Source: Paratractidigestivibacter sp963640745 (lineage in GTDB: Bacteria; Actinomycetota; Coriobacteriia; Coriobacteriales; Atopobiaceae). From it: a DNA stretch of 7,135 nt. Positions 1-5,994 of the stretch are shown in pieces (position 1 is the first letter of the stretch; the number at the start of each line of letters is the position of its first letter). Both the position numbers and the translations under genes were made by a program. The stretch is taken from positions 1 to 7,135 of the forward strand of contig CAVIBB010000106.1 of the NCBI GenBank assembly GCA_963640745.1, given 5' to 3'. The notes under the pieces are model-generated. The model did no database searches. It had not been told where the DNA came from and saw only the letters and a program-made list of their open reading frames with translations.

Positions 1-178
1 GCGCGCCGAGGATGCACCAGAAGGCGGCGGTGCCGGGGCGCTTCGCATTGGTGTCGTCCTTGGCGTTGGCGACGCCGGTGTAGATGCACACAAGGCCGAT
101 AAGGATATAGACGACCTCGAGGAGCTTGTTGGACAGCGTGACGTCAGCGCTGGTGAAGTAGGTGATGAAGGCGTCCAC
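1..178 (-). CDS. DUF979 family membrane protein, N-terminal part (putative 5-oxoproline transporter subunit)
   Basis: The first 59 codons are present and the gene runs off the left edge. The start is GTG at 178-176. It overlaps the last base of the upstream DUF969 stop (TAGTG), and an in-frame TGA lies 9 bases earlier, so no earlier start fits. A GGGGGTGAG stretch just upstream can serve as ribosome binding site, and the overlap suggests translational coupling. The protein begins MDAFITYFTSADVTLSNK, then has a hydrophobic helix (LLEVVYILIGLVCIYTGVA) and a short polar loop with KDD and KRPG. This matches the start of DUF979 proteins, which are nearly always encoded directly after DUF969. The pair has been linked to 5-oxoproline (pyroglutamate) transport by its association with 5-oxoprolinase and pyrrolidone-carboxylate peptidase genes. 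That function comes from family knowledge and is not shown here. The family call is fairly safe because of the partner gene. Confidence 0.8.
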   Translation of the reverse strand, partial: MDAFITYFTSADVTLSNKLLEVVYILIGLVCIYTGVANAKDDTNAKRPGTAAFWCILGA

Positions 179-886
179 TACTTCTCACCCCCGTTCTGCG
201 CGGCGGCAGGCGCGCCGTGGTACTTGCGCATGAGCTTCTTGTCGATGACCTGGTAGTAGACGATGGCGACGAGGGTCGCGATGATGGCGACGGGAACCTC
301 GGTCGCGGCGATGTCGATGAGCTCGACCTGGTAGCCGAGGTTCTCGAGGGTCGACTGGACGAGCAGGCCGCCCGAGCCGCCGACGAAGAGCACCTGGCCG
401 AAGAACCAGGTCACGTTCTCCATGCCCGCGGCCATGCCCTTGATCGAGCTGCTCCTCGGCGATAGGCTGGCCGTCCTCCTCGACGGCGGCCTGGGCCATC
501 GGCATGATGACGGGGCGCACGAAGCCAGCAACGCCGCCGAAGCCGACGTTGAAGGCGGCGAAGATCACGCGGAAAATGCCGTAGGCGGCGAGCACGATGC
601 CCGCCGTGGCGCCCTTGAACTTGGCCATGAGGTGCGCGGCGGCTTGCTTCAGGCCGTTACGCTCGAGCGTGCCCGTGATGACGAACGTCATGACGAAGAT
701 GAGCATGCTTCGGTTGGAGACGAAGCTCTTGCCCATCGTGGCGAGGAACGTCATCGGGTCCATCCCGGCGACGAGTGCGGTGGCAACGGCGGCCACCATG
801 ATGATAAGGATCGAGTCGAGCTTGAGGGCGAAACCCACAACGACGATCACGATGCCCAAGAGCTTAAGGAGGCTCATCGGGTCCAT
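178..886 (-). pseudogene. DUF969 family membrane protein, frameshifted (putative 5-oxoproline transporter subunit)
   Basis: The coding sequence is split over two frames. The first covers codons 1-147 from ATG 884-886 and includes hydrophobic helices around residues 5-22, 25-42, 58-73 and 92-115. After CAG CTC (446-451) one base, C445, is left over. The family-like sequence then resumes in another frame at 444 with IKGMAAGMENVTWFFGQ, ends with a further membrane helix and a charged tail, and stops at TAG 178-180. Restoring one codon gives about 236 residues, normal for the family. The join falls just before the conserved region that in other members reads like AATxNVGLFFGxDIF. AAGGG lies about 10 bases before the ATG. 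No slippery heptamer is visible at the break, so programmed frameshifting is unlikely. It is either a real 2-base loss (or 1-base gain) or a sequencing error. DUF979 follows with a 1-base overlap. The pair is thought to carry 5-oxoproline. Confidence 0.85.
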
Positions 887-931
887 CTCATCACATCCCT
901 TCTGTATCAGGGTTTAAACAGACGAGTGCCC

Positions 932-937
932 ATTCTA
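932..937 (-). promoter_or_regulatory. candidate -10 box for the DUF969/DUF979 unit
   Basis: On the minus strand TAGAAT (five of six consensus bases) sits at 937-932, about 46 bases before the DUF969 start. This would give a leader of roughly 40 bases. No good -35 hexamer lies 16-18 bases upstream, so an activator may be needed; a tandem repeat lies further upstream at 990-1025. A perfect 8-bp palindrome GTTTAAAC (912-919) falls in the presumed leader and could be an operator, though it may be chance. The terminator at 1020-1058 separates this unit from the serine dehydratase gene, which supports an independent promoter here. Confidence 0.4.
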
Positions 938-989
938 CACGCAATCGCCACGGATAGCGCCGAGCCTTCCGCAACCGTTTAGGGAGAAG

Positions 990-1025
990 TCATCGCGCGC
1001 TAACAAATCATCGCGCGCAGACAAA
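990..1025. repeat. tandem 18-bp direct repeat, two copies
   Basis: TCATCGCGCGCTAACAAA (990-1007) is followed directly by TCATCGCGCGCAGACAAA (1008-1025). The two match at 16 of 18 positions, with a perfect 11-base core TCATCGCGCGC. The pair lies 53 bases upstream of the candidate -10 box of the DUF969 unit, and its right end overlaps the U-tract of the serine dehydratase terminator. The position suits a regulator-binding site, but no protein partner can be named from the sequence. Confidence 0.7.
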
Positions 1026-1058
1026 AATAGGGGCAGGCTCCGGCACGAGCCTGCCCCC
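1020..1058 (-). terminator. intrinsic terminator after the L-serine dehydratase gene
   Basis: On the minus strand a perfect 10-bp stem GGGGCAGGCT/AGCCTGCCCC (arms 1048-1057 and 1030-1039, 8-base loop) is followed by a U-rich run TATTTTTGT (1028-1020). It begins about 30 bases after the TAA stop of the dehydratase gene. Confidence 0.92.
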
Positions 1059-1088
1059 ACAAAGAGCGCGAGAGCCTAGTCCCTAGGA

Positions 1089-2684
1089 TTATTTGCAGCC
1101 GGAGCAGGCGGCGCAAGCCGCGGGCGTCACGGCGAGGCCGCCGCGGGCCGTCTCGCGAAGAGAGGCGGGCAGGGCATGCCCGACCTCGCTCATGGCATGG
1201 ACCACCTGGTCGAACGGCACAAGCCACTCGACCCCGGAGAGCGCGAGCTGCGCCGACGAGAAGGCCGCGGCCACGCCGATGGCGTTGCGCGCGTGGCACG
1301 GCACCTCGACGAGGCCGCCCACGGGGTCGCACACGAGCCCGAGCAGGTTTGAGATGGCAAGCGAGCTCGCGGTGAGCGCCTGCTTTGGAGTCGCCCCCAG
1401 AAGCTGGGCGCACGCGGCGGCGGCCATCGCGGCGGCGCTACCGACCTCCGCCTGGCACCCGCCTTCCGCACCCGCCACGCACGCGCCTGTCTGTATATTG
1501 AGCCCGATGGCGGCGGCGCAGTAAAGCGCCTCCATTATCTGGTCGTCGCTCGACCCCAGCGCATCGGCGAGCGCGAGGACGCAGCCCGGCACGACGCCCG
1601 AGGACCCAGCCGTCGGGGCCGCCACGATCACGCCCATGGCCGCCGAGCGCTCGAGCACCGCGAGCGCCCGCGCAACGGCGTCGGTCTGCACCGTGCCCAT
1701 GAGCGACGCCGCGTATCTCTCCGAGGCGTCGGCAACCGCCTTCGCCTCTCCCCCGATGAACCCGCCGAGCGAGCGGACCGGCTCGGCGATGGGCTCGCTC
1801 GTCTCTTGCCGCATAACAGCAAGGACGCGGCGCATCTCACGCTCGGCACGCTCGGCGCCGATAAGCATCTGCTCACGCGTCCTCATGACGCCGCCGATGG
1901 AGAGCCCGAGCTCCTCACAGGCGTCGAGCATCTGCTCGCCGTCGTCGAAGAGCTCCTCGGCGGTCACGCCGGGCCCCACGACCGCGCCCGCGCCGGACAG
2001 CGAGATGAAGGTGGCGTAGTCGACATTCTCAAGCCCACGCACCATCGCGAGCACGTCGTCGGCAGGCGCACCGTCGGTCTCGAACACCGTGTACGCCTGC
2101 CCGCCGCGCTCCGTGCGATACGTGCGGCAGAAGGCAATGTTTACGTGCGCGTATGCGAGCAGGTTGGCCAGCGCCGCGAGCACACCCGGCACGTCGCGGT
2201 GAGAAACGAAAAGCGTCGAGTAGCGCCCCGTCACGCTCACGCCGACCCCGTTGATGCGGCTGATGCGGACCTTGCCGCCGCCCAGGCTCTCGCCGCGCAC
2301 CGTGGCCGTGGCGCCCGTGTCGCTCGTCATGTCGATGTCGACCGTGTTGGGATGCATGGTCGCGTCGTCGCCGCCGACCGCGAACTCGAACGAAAGGCCC
2401 GCCTCGTCGGCAAGGGCAAAGGCGTCGCGGATCCCCTCGTCGTCGGTGGAGAGGCCCAAGATGCCCGCGACGAGCGCACGGTCGGTGCCGTGGCCGCGGT
2501 ACGTGTGCGCGAAGCTGTTCCACAACGTGAAACGGACACTCGTAACAGTACCGTCTACCAGGGAAGAAGCGACCTGCGCGCACTTGAGCGCGCCGGCCGT
2601 GTGCGAGGACGAGGGGCCGACCATGATCGGTCCCAGGACCTCGAACGCAGAGGTCGTCGCCAATGTCTGAGGCTTTCCCGCCAT
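1089..2684 (-). CDS. sdaA: L-serine ammonia-lyase, iron-sulfur dependent, single-chain (beta-ACT-alpha)
   Basis: Cytosolic enzyme that deaminates L-serine to pyruvate and ammonia using a [4Fe-4S] cluster. Start ATG 2684 (531 residues) is preferred because GAGGGAG lies 6 bases before it. An in-frame ATG at 2699 would add five residues but has no ribosome binding site. Domain order in 531-residue numbering: SDH-beta with EVLGPIMVGPSSSHTAGA (about 15-32); an ACT-like segment from SHRDVPGVLAAL (about 161-230); an acidic linker; SDH-alpha from about 275 with APTAGSSGVVPG (356-367). C410 (GGCQAE), C452 (CDPVGG) and C463 (VEVPC) have spacings of 42 and 11, the same as I recall for the cluster ligands of the Legionella enzyme. 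The C-terminus carries Cys524, 527 and 530, in the place of the tail cysteine that occupies the active site there. Bacillus subtilis makes the two halves as separate chains. The gene is monocistronic, flanked by terminators on both sides. Confidence 0.95.
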   Translation of the reverse strand: MAGKPQTLATTSAFEVLGPIMVGPSSSHTAGALKCAQVASSLVDGTVTSVRFTLWNSFAHTYRGHGTDRALVAGILGLSTDDEGIRDAFALADEAGLSFEFAVGGDDATMHPNTVDIDMTSDTGATATVRGESLGGGKVRISRINGVGVSVTGRYSTLFVSHRDVPGVLAALANLLAYAHVNIAFCRTYRTERGGQAYTVFETDGAPADDVLAMVRGLENVDYATFISLSGAGAVVGPGVTAEELFDDGEQMLDACEELGLSIGGVMRTREQMLIGAERAEREMRRVLAVMRQETSEPIAEPVRSLGGFIGGEAKAVADASERYAASLMGTVQTDAVARALAVLERSAAMGVIVAAPTAGSSGVVPGCVLALADALGSSDDQIMEALYCAAAIGLNIQTGACVAGAEGGCQAEVGSAAAMAAAACAQLLGATPKQALTASSLAISNLLGLVCDPVGGLVEVPCHARNAIGVAAAFSSAQLALSGVEWLVPFDQVVHAMSEVGHALPASLRETARGGLAVTPAACAACSGCK

Positions 2685-2724
2685 GTGTCTCTCCCTCATC
2701 GAGGCCGGGCTTCAACAAGCAAGC

Positions 2725-2753
2725 ATTATGGCACGTCGGCCATCAATAAAACC
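2725..2753 (-). promoter_or_regulatory. candidate promoter of the L-serine dehydratase gene
   Basis: On the minus strand CATAAT (2730-2725) is preceded by TGC, giving an extended -10 element (TGnCATAAT). A weak -35, GGTTTT (2753-2748), lies 17 bases further upstream, inside the U-tract of the preceding terminator. The predicted leader is about 35 bases and contains the ribosome binding site. The region between the kinase terminator and the dehydratase start is only about 70 bases, so the promoter must lie here. Confidence 0.5.
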
Positions 2754-2790
2754 GCCCCCGTCCCGAGTACGCGACGCGGGGCGGGGGCTG
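2742..2790 (-). terminator. intrinsic terminator after the cytidylate kinase-like gene
   Basis: On the minus strand GCCCCCG pairs with CGGGGGC (2788-2782 with 2760-2754). A C-A mismatch follows, then CCCG/CGGG (2780-2777 with 2765-2762), with an 11-base loop. The stem is followed by GGTTTTATTG (2753-2744). It begins 23 bases after the kinase stop codon. Confidence 0.88.
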
Positions 2791-2810
2791 AAGCCAATCA
2801 AACGCAGGCT

Positions 2811-3470
2811 TTACTCGTCCGTGGACTTCTTGGCGGCCTCGACGGCGGAGACCTTGGAGCGGTAGGCTGCGGCGATGATGTCAACGCAGCCCTGGCGCCC
2901 GAAGCGGGCCCGGTTCACGACGATGTCCTTATTGTCGTGCAGACCGCAGTGACCGTGAGAATAGCGGTCATAGAAGAGCTCGCGTCCGTGCTGCATCTTC
3001 TTCACGAGCTTCTTGGCCTTCTTCTCGTCCCAACCGCGCTTGCGGCGCACGATCTCGATGCGGGCGTCGAGCGGGGCGGTAACCAGCACGGCGATCTGGT
3101 TGGGGTTGTCGCGAAGGATGTAGTCGGAGAGGCGCCCCTCGATGATGCAGGACTTGCAGCCGAGCTCCTGGACGACCTCGACGACGTGGGCAAAGAGCTT
3201 GTCGGCGTTGGAGCGCGCGTCCATGCGGTCAGGCAGGAAGGCGAATAGCTCCGCGGCGCACTGCTCATCGTAGGCGGCGGCGTCCGAGACCGAGGAGCCG
3301 GCGCGCTCCGAGGCGCGGACCAGCAGCTCGTTGTCGTAGAACGGGATGCCGAGCTCCAGCGAGAGCATCTTGCCGATCTCGTGGCCCTCGGCTCCGAAGT
3401 CGCGGGCGATGGTGATGACGACGGGGTACGTCTCGGTATCCGGCGAGACGGAATCGGTGTCGATGGACAT
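2811..3470 (-). CDS. cytidylate kinase-like family protein
   Basis: 219 residues, cytosolic, no signal or membrane segment. Start ATG 3470 is well supported: AAGGAGGT ends 4 bases before it. The fold marks are those of the cytidylate-kinase-like (Cytidylate_kin2, PF13189) group. There is a strand and loop VVITIARDFGAEGHEIGKML (residues 17-36), a central AVLVTAPLDARIEIVRRKRG stretch resembling the NMP-binding and lid side, a basic helix KKAKKLVKKMQHGRELFYDRY, and a closing DIVVNRARFGRQGCVDIIAAAY. A classical Walker A lysine is absent: where CMP kinases have GSGKGT this protein has AEGHEI. Family members I know of often have GSGGREI, so the His at 30 is a further departure. Substrate and activity are unknown, and CMP phosphorylation should not be assumed. 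The gene lies between the importer operon and the dehydratase gene, with a terminator on each side. Confidence 0.85.
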   Translation of the reverse strand: MSIDTDSVSPDTETYPVVITIARDFGAEGHEIGKMLSLELGIPFYDNELLVRASERAGSSVSDAAAYDEQCAAELFAFLPDRMDARSNADKLFAHVVEVVQELGCKSCIIEGRLSDYILRDNPNQIAVLVTAPLDARIEIVRRKRGWDEKKAKKLVKKMQHGRELFYDRYSHGHCGLHDNKDIVVNRARFGRQGCVDIIAAAYRSKVSAVEAAKKSTDE

Positions 3471-3489
3471 GGCGACCTCCTTAACGGTT

Positions 3490-3527
3490 AGAACAAAGGC
3501 GGGCGGGTGTTCTCCACCTCGCCCGCC
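3490..3527 (-). terminator. intrinsic terminator after the amino acid importer operon
   Basis: On the minus strand GGCGGGCG pairs with CGCCCGCC (3527-3520 with 3505-3498). A single bulged A follows, then GGTG/CACC (3518-3515 with 3509-3506), with a GAGAA loop. TTTGTTCT (3497-3490) follows the stem. It starts 10 bases after the second permease stop and ends only about 20 bases before the kinase start codon. Confidence 0.9.
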
Positions 3528-3536
3528 TCCACATTA

Positions 3537-4184
3537 CTACGCTGCAGCAATACGACGCTGGTACATTCGGACAAGAAGCGAGATTCCGAAGTTGAGCGCG
3601 AAGTAGAGCAGGAAGACGAACCCGTAGACGAGAAGCACGCCCTCGAGACCCGTGGTCTTTGCCATGACGACGCGCGAGGTGTACATGAACTCGGCGACGT
3701 TGATGCCGGCCAGGTACGAGGAGTCCTTGATCACCGTCGTGCACTGCGAGAAGAGCGCCGGGATGATCGTCTTGAAGGTCTGCGGCAAGATGATGAACGC
3801 CATGGTCTGGAAGAAGCCGAAGCCCTGGGAGCGGGCGGCCTCGAACTGGCCCTTGGCGATGGAGTTGAAGCCACCGCGCACGATCTCGGCCATGACCGCC
3901 GAGGTGAAGATCGTGAAGGCCAAAACCGAGATCACGATGTCGTTGCCCTTGACCGTGAAGTAGATGAAGAGGATCCACAGCAGGTTCGGCGTGCAGCGGA
4001 AGAGCTCGATATAGGCGCTCACCAGCAGGCTGAAAATCTTGAGCTTACCCTTGCAGAACTGCTTGACCATCGCGAGCACGGTGCCGATGAGGACCGAGAA
4101 GATGATGGCGAAGAACGAGACGATCAGGGTCTTGCCGAAGCCGCCGAGCATGAAGGTGACGTTGTCTGGAGTGAAGATATCCAT
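3537..4184 (-). CDS. polar amino acid ABC transporter permease (HisM family), second subunit
   Basis: 215-residue integral membrane subunit. With its partner it should form the channel of the importer. Hydrophobic segments lie at about 19-40, 49-78, 83-101, 125-145 and 183-206. The cytoplasmic EAA loop that docks on the ATPase reads KGQFEAARSQGFGFFQTM (about 111-128), followed by IILPQTFKTIIPAL. Start ATG 4184 lies 3 bases after the stop of the first permease gene. Its ribosome binding site (AGGAGG, 4198-4193) is inside the end of that gene, so translation is probably coupled. Length and motif order are normal for the glutamine/glutamate/histidine group. The substrate cannot be fixed from the permease alone. 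It is the last gene of the operon, followed directly by a strong terminator. Confidence 0.95.
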   Translation of the reverse strand: MDIFTPDNVTFMLGGFGKTLIVSFFAIIFSVLIGTVLAMVKQFCKGKLKIFSLLVSAYIELFRCTPNLLWILFIYFTVKGNDIVISVLAFTIFTSAVMAEIVRGGFNSIAKGQFEAARSQGFGFFQTMAFIILPQTFKTIIPALFSQCTTVIKDSSYLAGINVAEFMYTSRVVMAKTTGLEGVLLVYGFVFLLYFALNFGISLLVRMYQRRIAAA

Positions 4185-4187
4185 CGG

Positions 4188-4940
4188 CTACGCCTCCTCA
4201 GCGAGCTCGGGCGCGTCGGTGATGCCGGGGATATCCTTGGCACGCGGACGCAGCTTGGAACGCTTCTCGAGCCACTGGACGAGCAGCGCAAGCGGGAAGC
4301 AGATGATGAAGTACAGCACGCAGGCCATGATGTAGCCCTGCAGGTAGCCGTAGGTCGAGACGAAGTTGTCGGCGTTGTACATGAGGTCGCCGCCGGCGAT
4401 CATCGCGAGGACCGAGGTGTTCTTGACCAGGTTGAGCGCCTGGTTGCACAGCGGCGGCAGGATGATCTTGAAGGTCTGCGGCAAGATGATGTAGATATAG
4501 GCCTGCACGCGGGTGAAGCCCTGCGAGAGCGCGGCCTCCATCTGGCCCTTGGGCACGGCCTCGATGCCGGTGCGGATGACCTCGGAGATATAGGCCGCGT
4601 GGTAAAGGCCGACGCCGAGCGTGCCCAGCGCGAAGGCGCTCGTGCGGACGGGGTCCGCGGTGCCGAGAAGGGCCTGAAGGAGCTTCGGCCCGGCCATGTA
4701 CATGAAGAAGACCTGCACCGGCAGCGGCGTGTTCTGATAGAACTCGACGTAGACGCGGCTGATCCCGCGCAGGACGGCATTACGAGTAGTGGAGAAGACG
4801 CCGAGAATCGTGCCCAGCACGATCGAGAGCGCCAGACCCGCGACGACGACCTGCAGGGTAAGGCCGAAGCCCTCCCACATCGTGTCCATCTCGGCGAAGG
4901 TCATCGACCATCGCATCGGGTCGAGAAGTCCGTCTAGCAT
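4188..4940 (-). CDS. polar amino acid ABC transporter permease (HisM family), first subunit
   Basis: 250-residue integral membrane subunit. An amphipathic N-terminal stretch (MLDGLLDPMRWSMTFAEMD) is followed by hydrophobic segments at about 25-48, 74-92, 103-122, 148-168 and 201-222. The family signature VEFYQNTPLPVQVFF lies at about 65-79. The EAA loop KGQMEAALSQGFTRVQAY covers 131-148 and is followed by IILPQTFKIILPPL. The tail after 225 is charged and cytoplasmic. The start ATG 4940 has GAAGGG about 6 bases before it. It lies 120 bases after the receptor gene stop, a gap filled by GC-rich hairpins, and 3 bases before the second permease. It would pair with that permease as a heterodimer, as in GlnM/GlnP-type systems. 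Confidence 0.95.
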   Translation of the reverse strand: MLDGLLDPMRWSMTFAEMDTMWEGFGLTLQVVVAGLALSIVLGTILGVFSTTRNAVLRGISRVYVEFYQNTPLPVQVFFMYMAGPKLLQALLGTADPVRTSAFALGTLGVGLYHAAYISEVIRTGIEAVPKGQMEAALSQGFTRVQAYIYIILPQTFKIILPPLCNQALNLVKNTSVLAMIAGGDLMYNADNFVSTYGYLQGYIMACVLYFIICFPLALLVQWLEKRSKLRPRAKDIPGITDAPELAEEA

Positions 4941-4972
4941 CTCTTTCCCTTCCGGTTACCAACAAACGAACA

Positions 4973-5044
4973 GGTCGCCCGAGCAAAGCAAGAACCCGGG
5001 CGACCGGATGGGCCCCGGCCGGGGCGCCTCAAGCGCCCGCGGGC
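4973..5044 (-). promoter_or_regulatory. intercistronic hairpin cluster between receptor and permease genes
   Basis: The 120-base gap 4941-5060 is mostly inverted repeats. They are GCCCGCGGGC (5035-5044), GGGCGC/GCGCCC with a 5-base loop (5022-5038), GCCCCGGCCGGGGC (5012-5025), and a perfect 9-bp stem GGTCGCCCG/CGGGCGACC with a 15-base loop (4973-5005). Some are mutually exclusive. The last is followed on the minus strand by TGTTCGTTTG, a poor U-tract, so it may stop part of the transcripts or block 3'-end decay. Either would give more receptor mRNA than permease mRNA, as is common in ABC import operons. Confidence 0.6.
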
Positions 5045-5060
5045 CGCGGCGAGGAAAGCC

Positions 5061-5909
5061 TTAGAGCAGGCCCCAGGTCTCGACCTCCTCGTCGATCCAG
5101 CCGTTGGTGACGACCTCGGTGACGACCTCCTCGGTAACCTCGGAAAGGTCGGAGCCCTTCTTCGTGGCGATGCCGTACTCCTGGGCGCCGAACTCGATCT
5201 CGGGCTGCAGGAGCTCCTTGTCGTCGGTGGTGTAGGTCTTCAGCGTGGAGCGGTCCATGGCGAAGGCGTCGATCTGGCCGGCGTCGAGGGCGGAGTTGAT
5301 GGAGGGGTAATCGGGGTACTCGTCGAACTCGGGGGTGGCGGCGATGCCCTGGTCCTCAAGCATCTTGGTGACGGCGTCCTTGGTCGTGGAGCCCTGGGAG
5401 ACGCCGATGTGCTTGCCGTCGAGGTCGGCCAGCGAGGACATCGAGCCCTTCTTGATGAGGATGCCGATGTGGTCGGTGCGGTAGGGGTCGGTGAAGTCCC
5501 AGCTCTGCTTGCGCTCGTCGGTGATGGTGTAGGTGGCGCAGATGATGTCGAGCTGGTCGTTGTCGATGAGCGGGCCGCGGGTCTTGGGCGTGACGTCGGT
5601 GAACTCGACGAGGCCCTGGCTCTTGGCCTCATCATAGGAGACGTCGAAGATCTTGGCGGCGACCTGGTAACAAAGGTCGATCTCCATGCCCTCGTAGGTG
5701 TTGGTGGCGGTGTTCAGCATGCCGTAGCCCAGAACGTCCTTCTTGACGCCGGCCTTGAGCTTGCCGCGGGACTTGATGGTCGCGACCTTGGAGTCCGAGG
5801 AGCTGTCGGAGCTGGAGGAGCCGCCGCAGCCCACGAGGCCGAGGCCGGCGACGGCGGCGGTGGCGCCACCGAAGAGCTGCAGGAACTGACGACGAGACAT
5901 AGAAGACAT
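5061..5909 (-). CDS. amino acid ABC transporter solute-binding lipoprotein, Tat-type signal
   Basis: 282-residue extracytoplasmic receptor anchored by lipid. The N-terminus MSSMSRRQFLQLFGG holds a twin-arginine motif (S5 R6 R7 Q8 F9 L10), then a hydrophobic stretch and the lipobox LVGC with Cys28. A Ser/Asp-rich linker runs from 31 to 40. The mature part is the bacterial SBP family 3 fold: GKLKAGVKKD start, GMEIDLCYQVAAKIF, R111 in KTRGPL, ATYTITDERKQSWDFTDPY (125-143), GKHIGVSQGSTTKDAV (165-180) and DAFAMDRS (214-221). By analogy with HisJ, R133 should bind the ligand carboxylate and D219 its amino group, so an amino acid ligand is likely. Glutamine, glutamate or aspartate are all possible. 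Start ATG 5909 is chosen for the GAAGGGG 8 bases upstream; Met4 is the alternative. It is the second gene of the importer operon. Confidence 0.95.
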   Translation of the reverse strand: MSSMSRRQFLQLFGGATAAVAGLGLVGCGGSSSSDSSSDSKVATIKSRGKLKAGVKKDVLGYGMLNTATNTYEGMEIDLCYQVAAKIFDVSYDEAKSQGLVEFTDVTPKTRGPLIDNDQLDIICATYTITDERKQSWDFTDPYRTDHIGILIKKGSMSSLADLDGKHIGVSQGSTTKDAVTKMLEDQGIAATPEFDEYPDYPSINSALDAGQIDAFAMDRSTLKTYTTDDKELLQPEIEFGAQEYGIATKKGSDLSEVTEEVVTEVVTNGWIDEEVETWGLL

Positions 5910-5929
5910 GGTATTCCCCTTCCCTAGGG

Positions 5930-5962
5930 CTTATACGTTGACTGGCGGCGAGTCGCCTCGCC
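5930..5962 (-). promoter_or_regulatory. hairpin and possible internal -10 box before the receptor gene
   Basis: The 85-base gap between ATPase and receptor genes holds a 6-bp stem GGCGAG/CTCGCC closed by a GCGA (GNRA-type) tetraloop (5947-5962). TATAAG lies at 5935-5930 on the minus strand, about 20 bases before the receptor start. No matching -35 is visible at 16-18 bases, so an internal promoter is only a possibility. The hairpin lacks a U-tract and is not a terminator. Confidence 0.3.
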
Positions 5963-5994
5963 GGGTGGAACTGAAAGTAAAGAGGCGCGAAGCC

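Noticed and set aside
442..451. Programmed ribosomal frameshift in the DUF969 gene
   Set aside because: No slippery heptamer or clear downstream pseudoknot is visible, and the family is not known to use recoding.
2685..2699. Longer start for the serine dehydratase (ATG 2699)
   Set aside because: The strong GAGGGAG sequence lies between the two ATG codons and serves the second; nothing suitable precedes the first.
1806..3248. 480-codon open frame on the plus strand
   Set aside because: It runs antisense across the dehydratase gene, an intergenic gap with a terminator, and the kinase gene. Its composition is the Arg/Gly/Ala/Val/Asp/His-rich shadow typical of GC-rich DNA, with no recognisable domain.
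3507..4937. 476-codon open frame on the plus strand
   Set aside because: It is antisense to both permease genes and crosses their junction and the terminator. The protein is highly charged and low in complexity, a mirror of hydrophobic codons.
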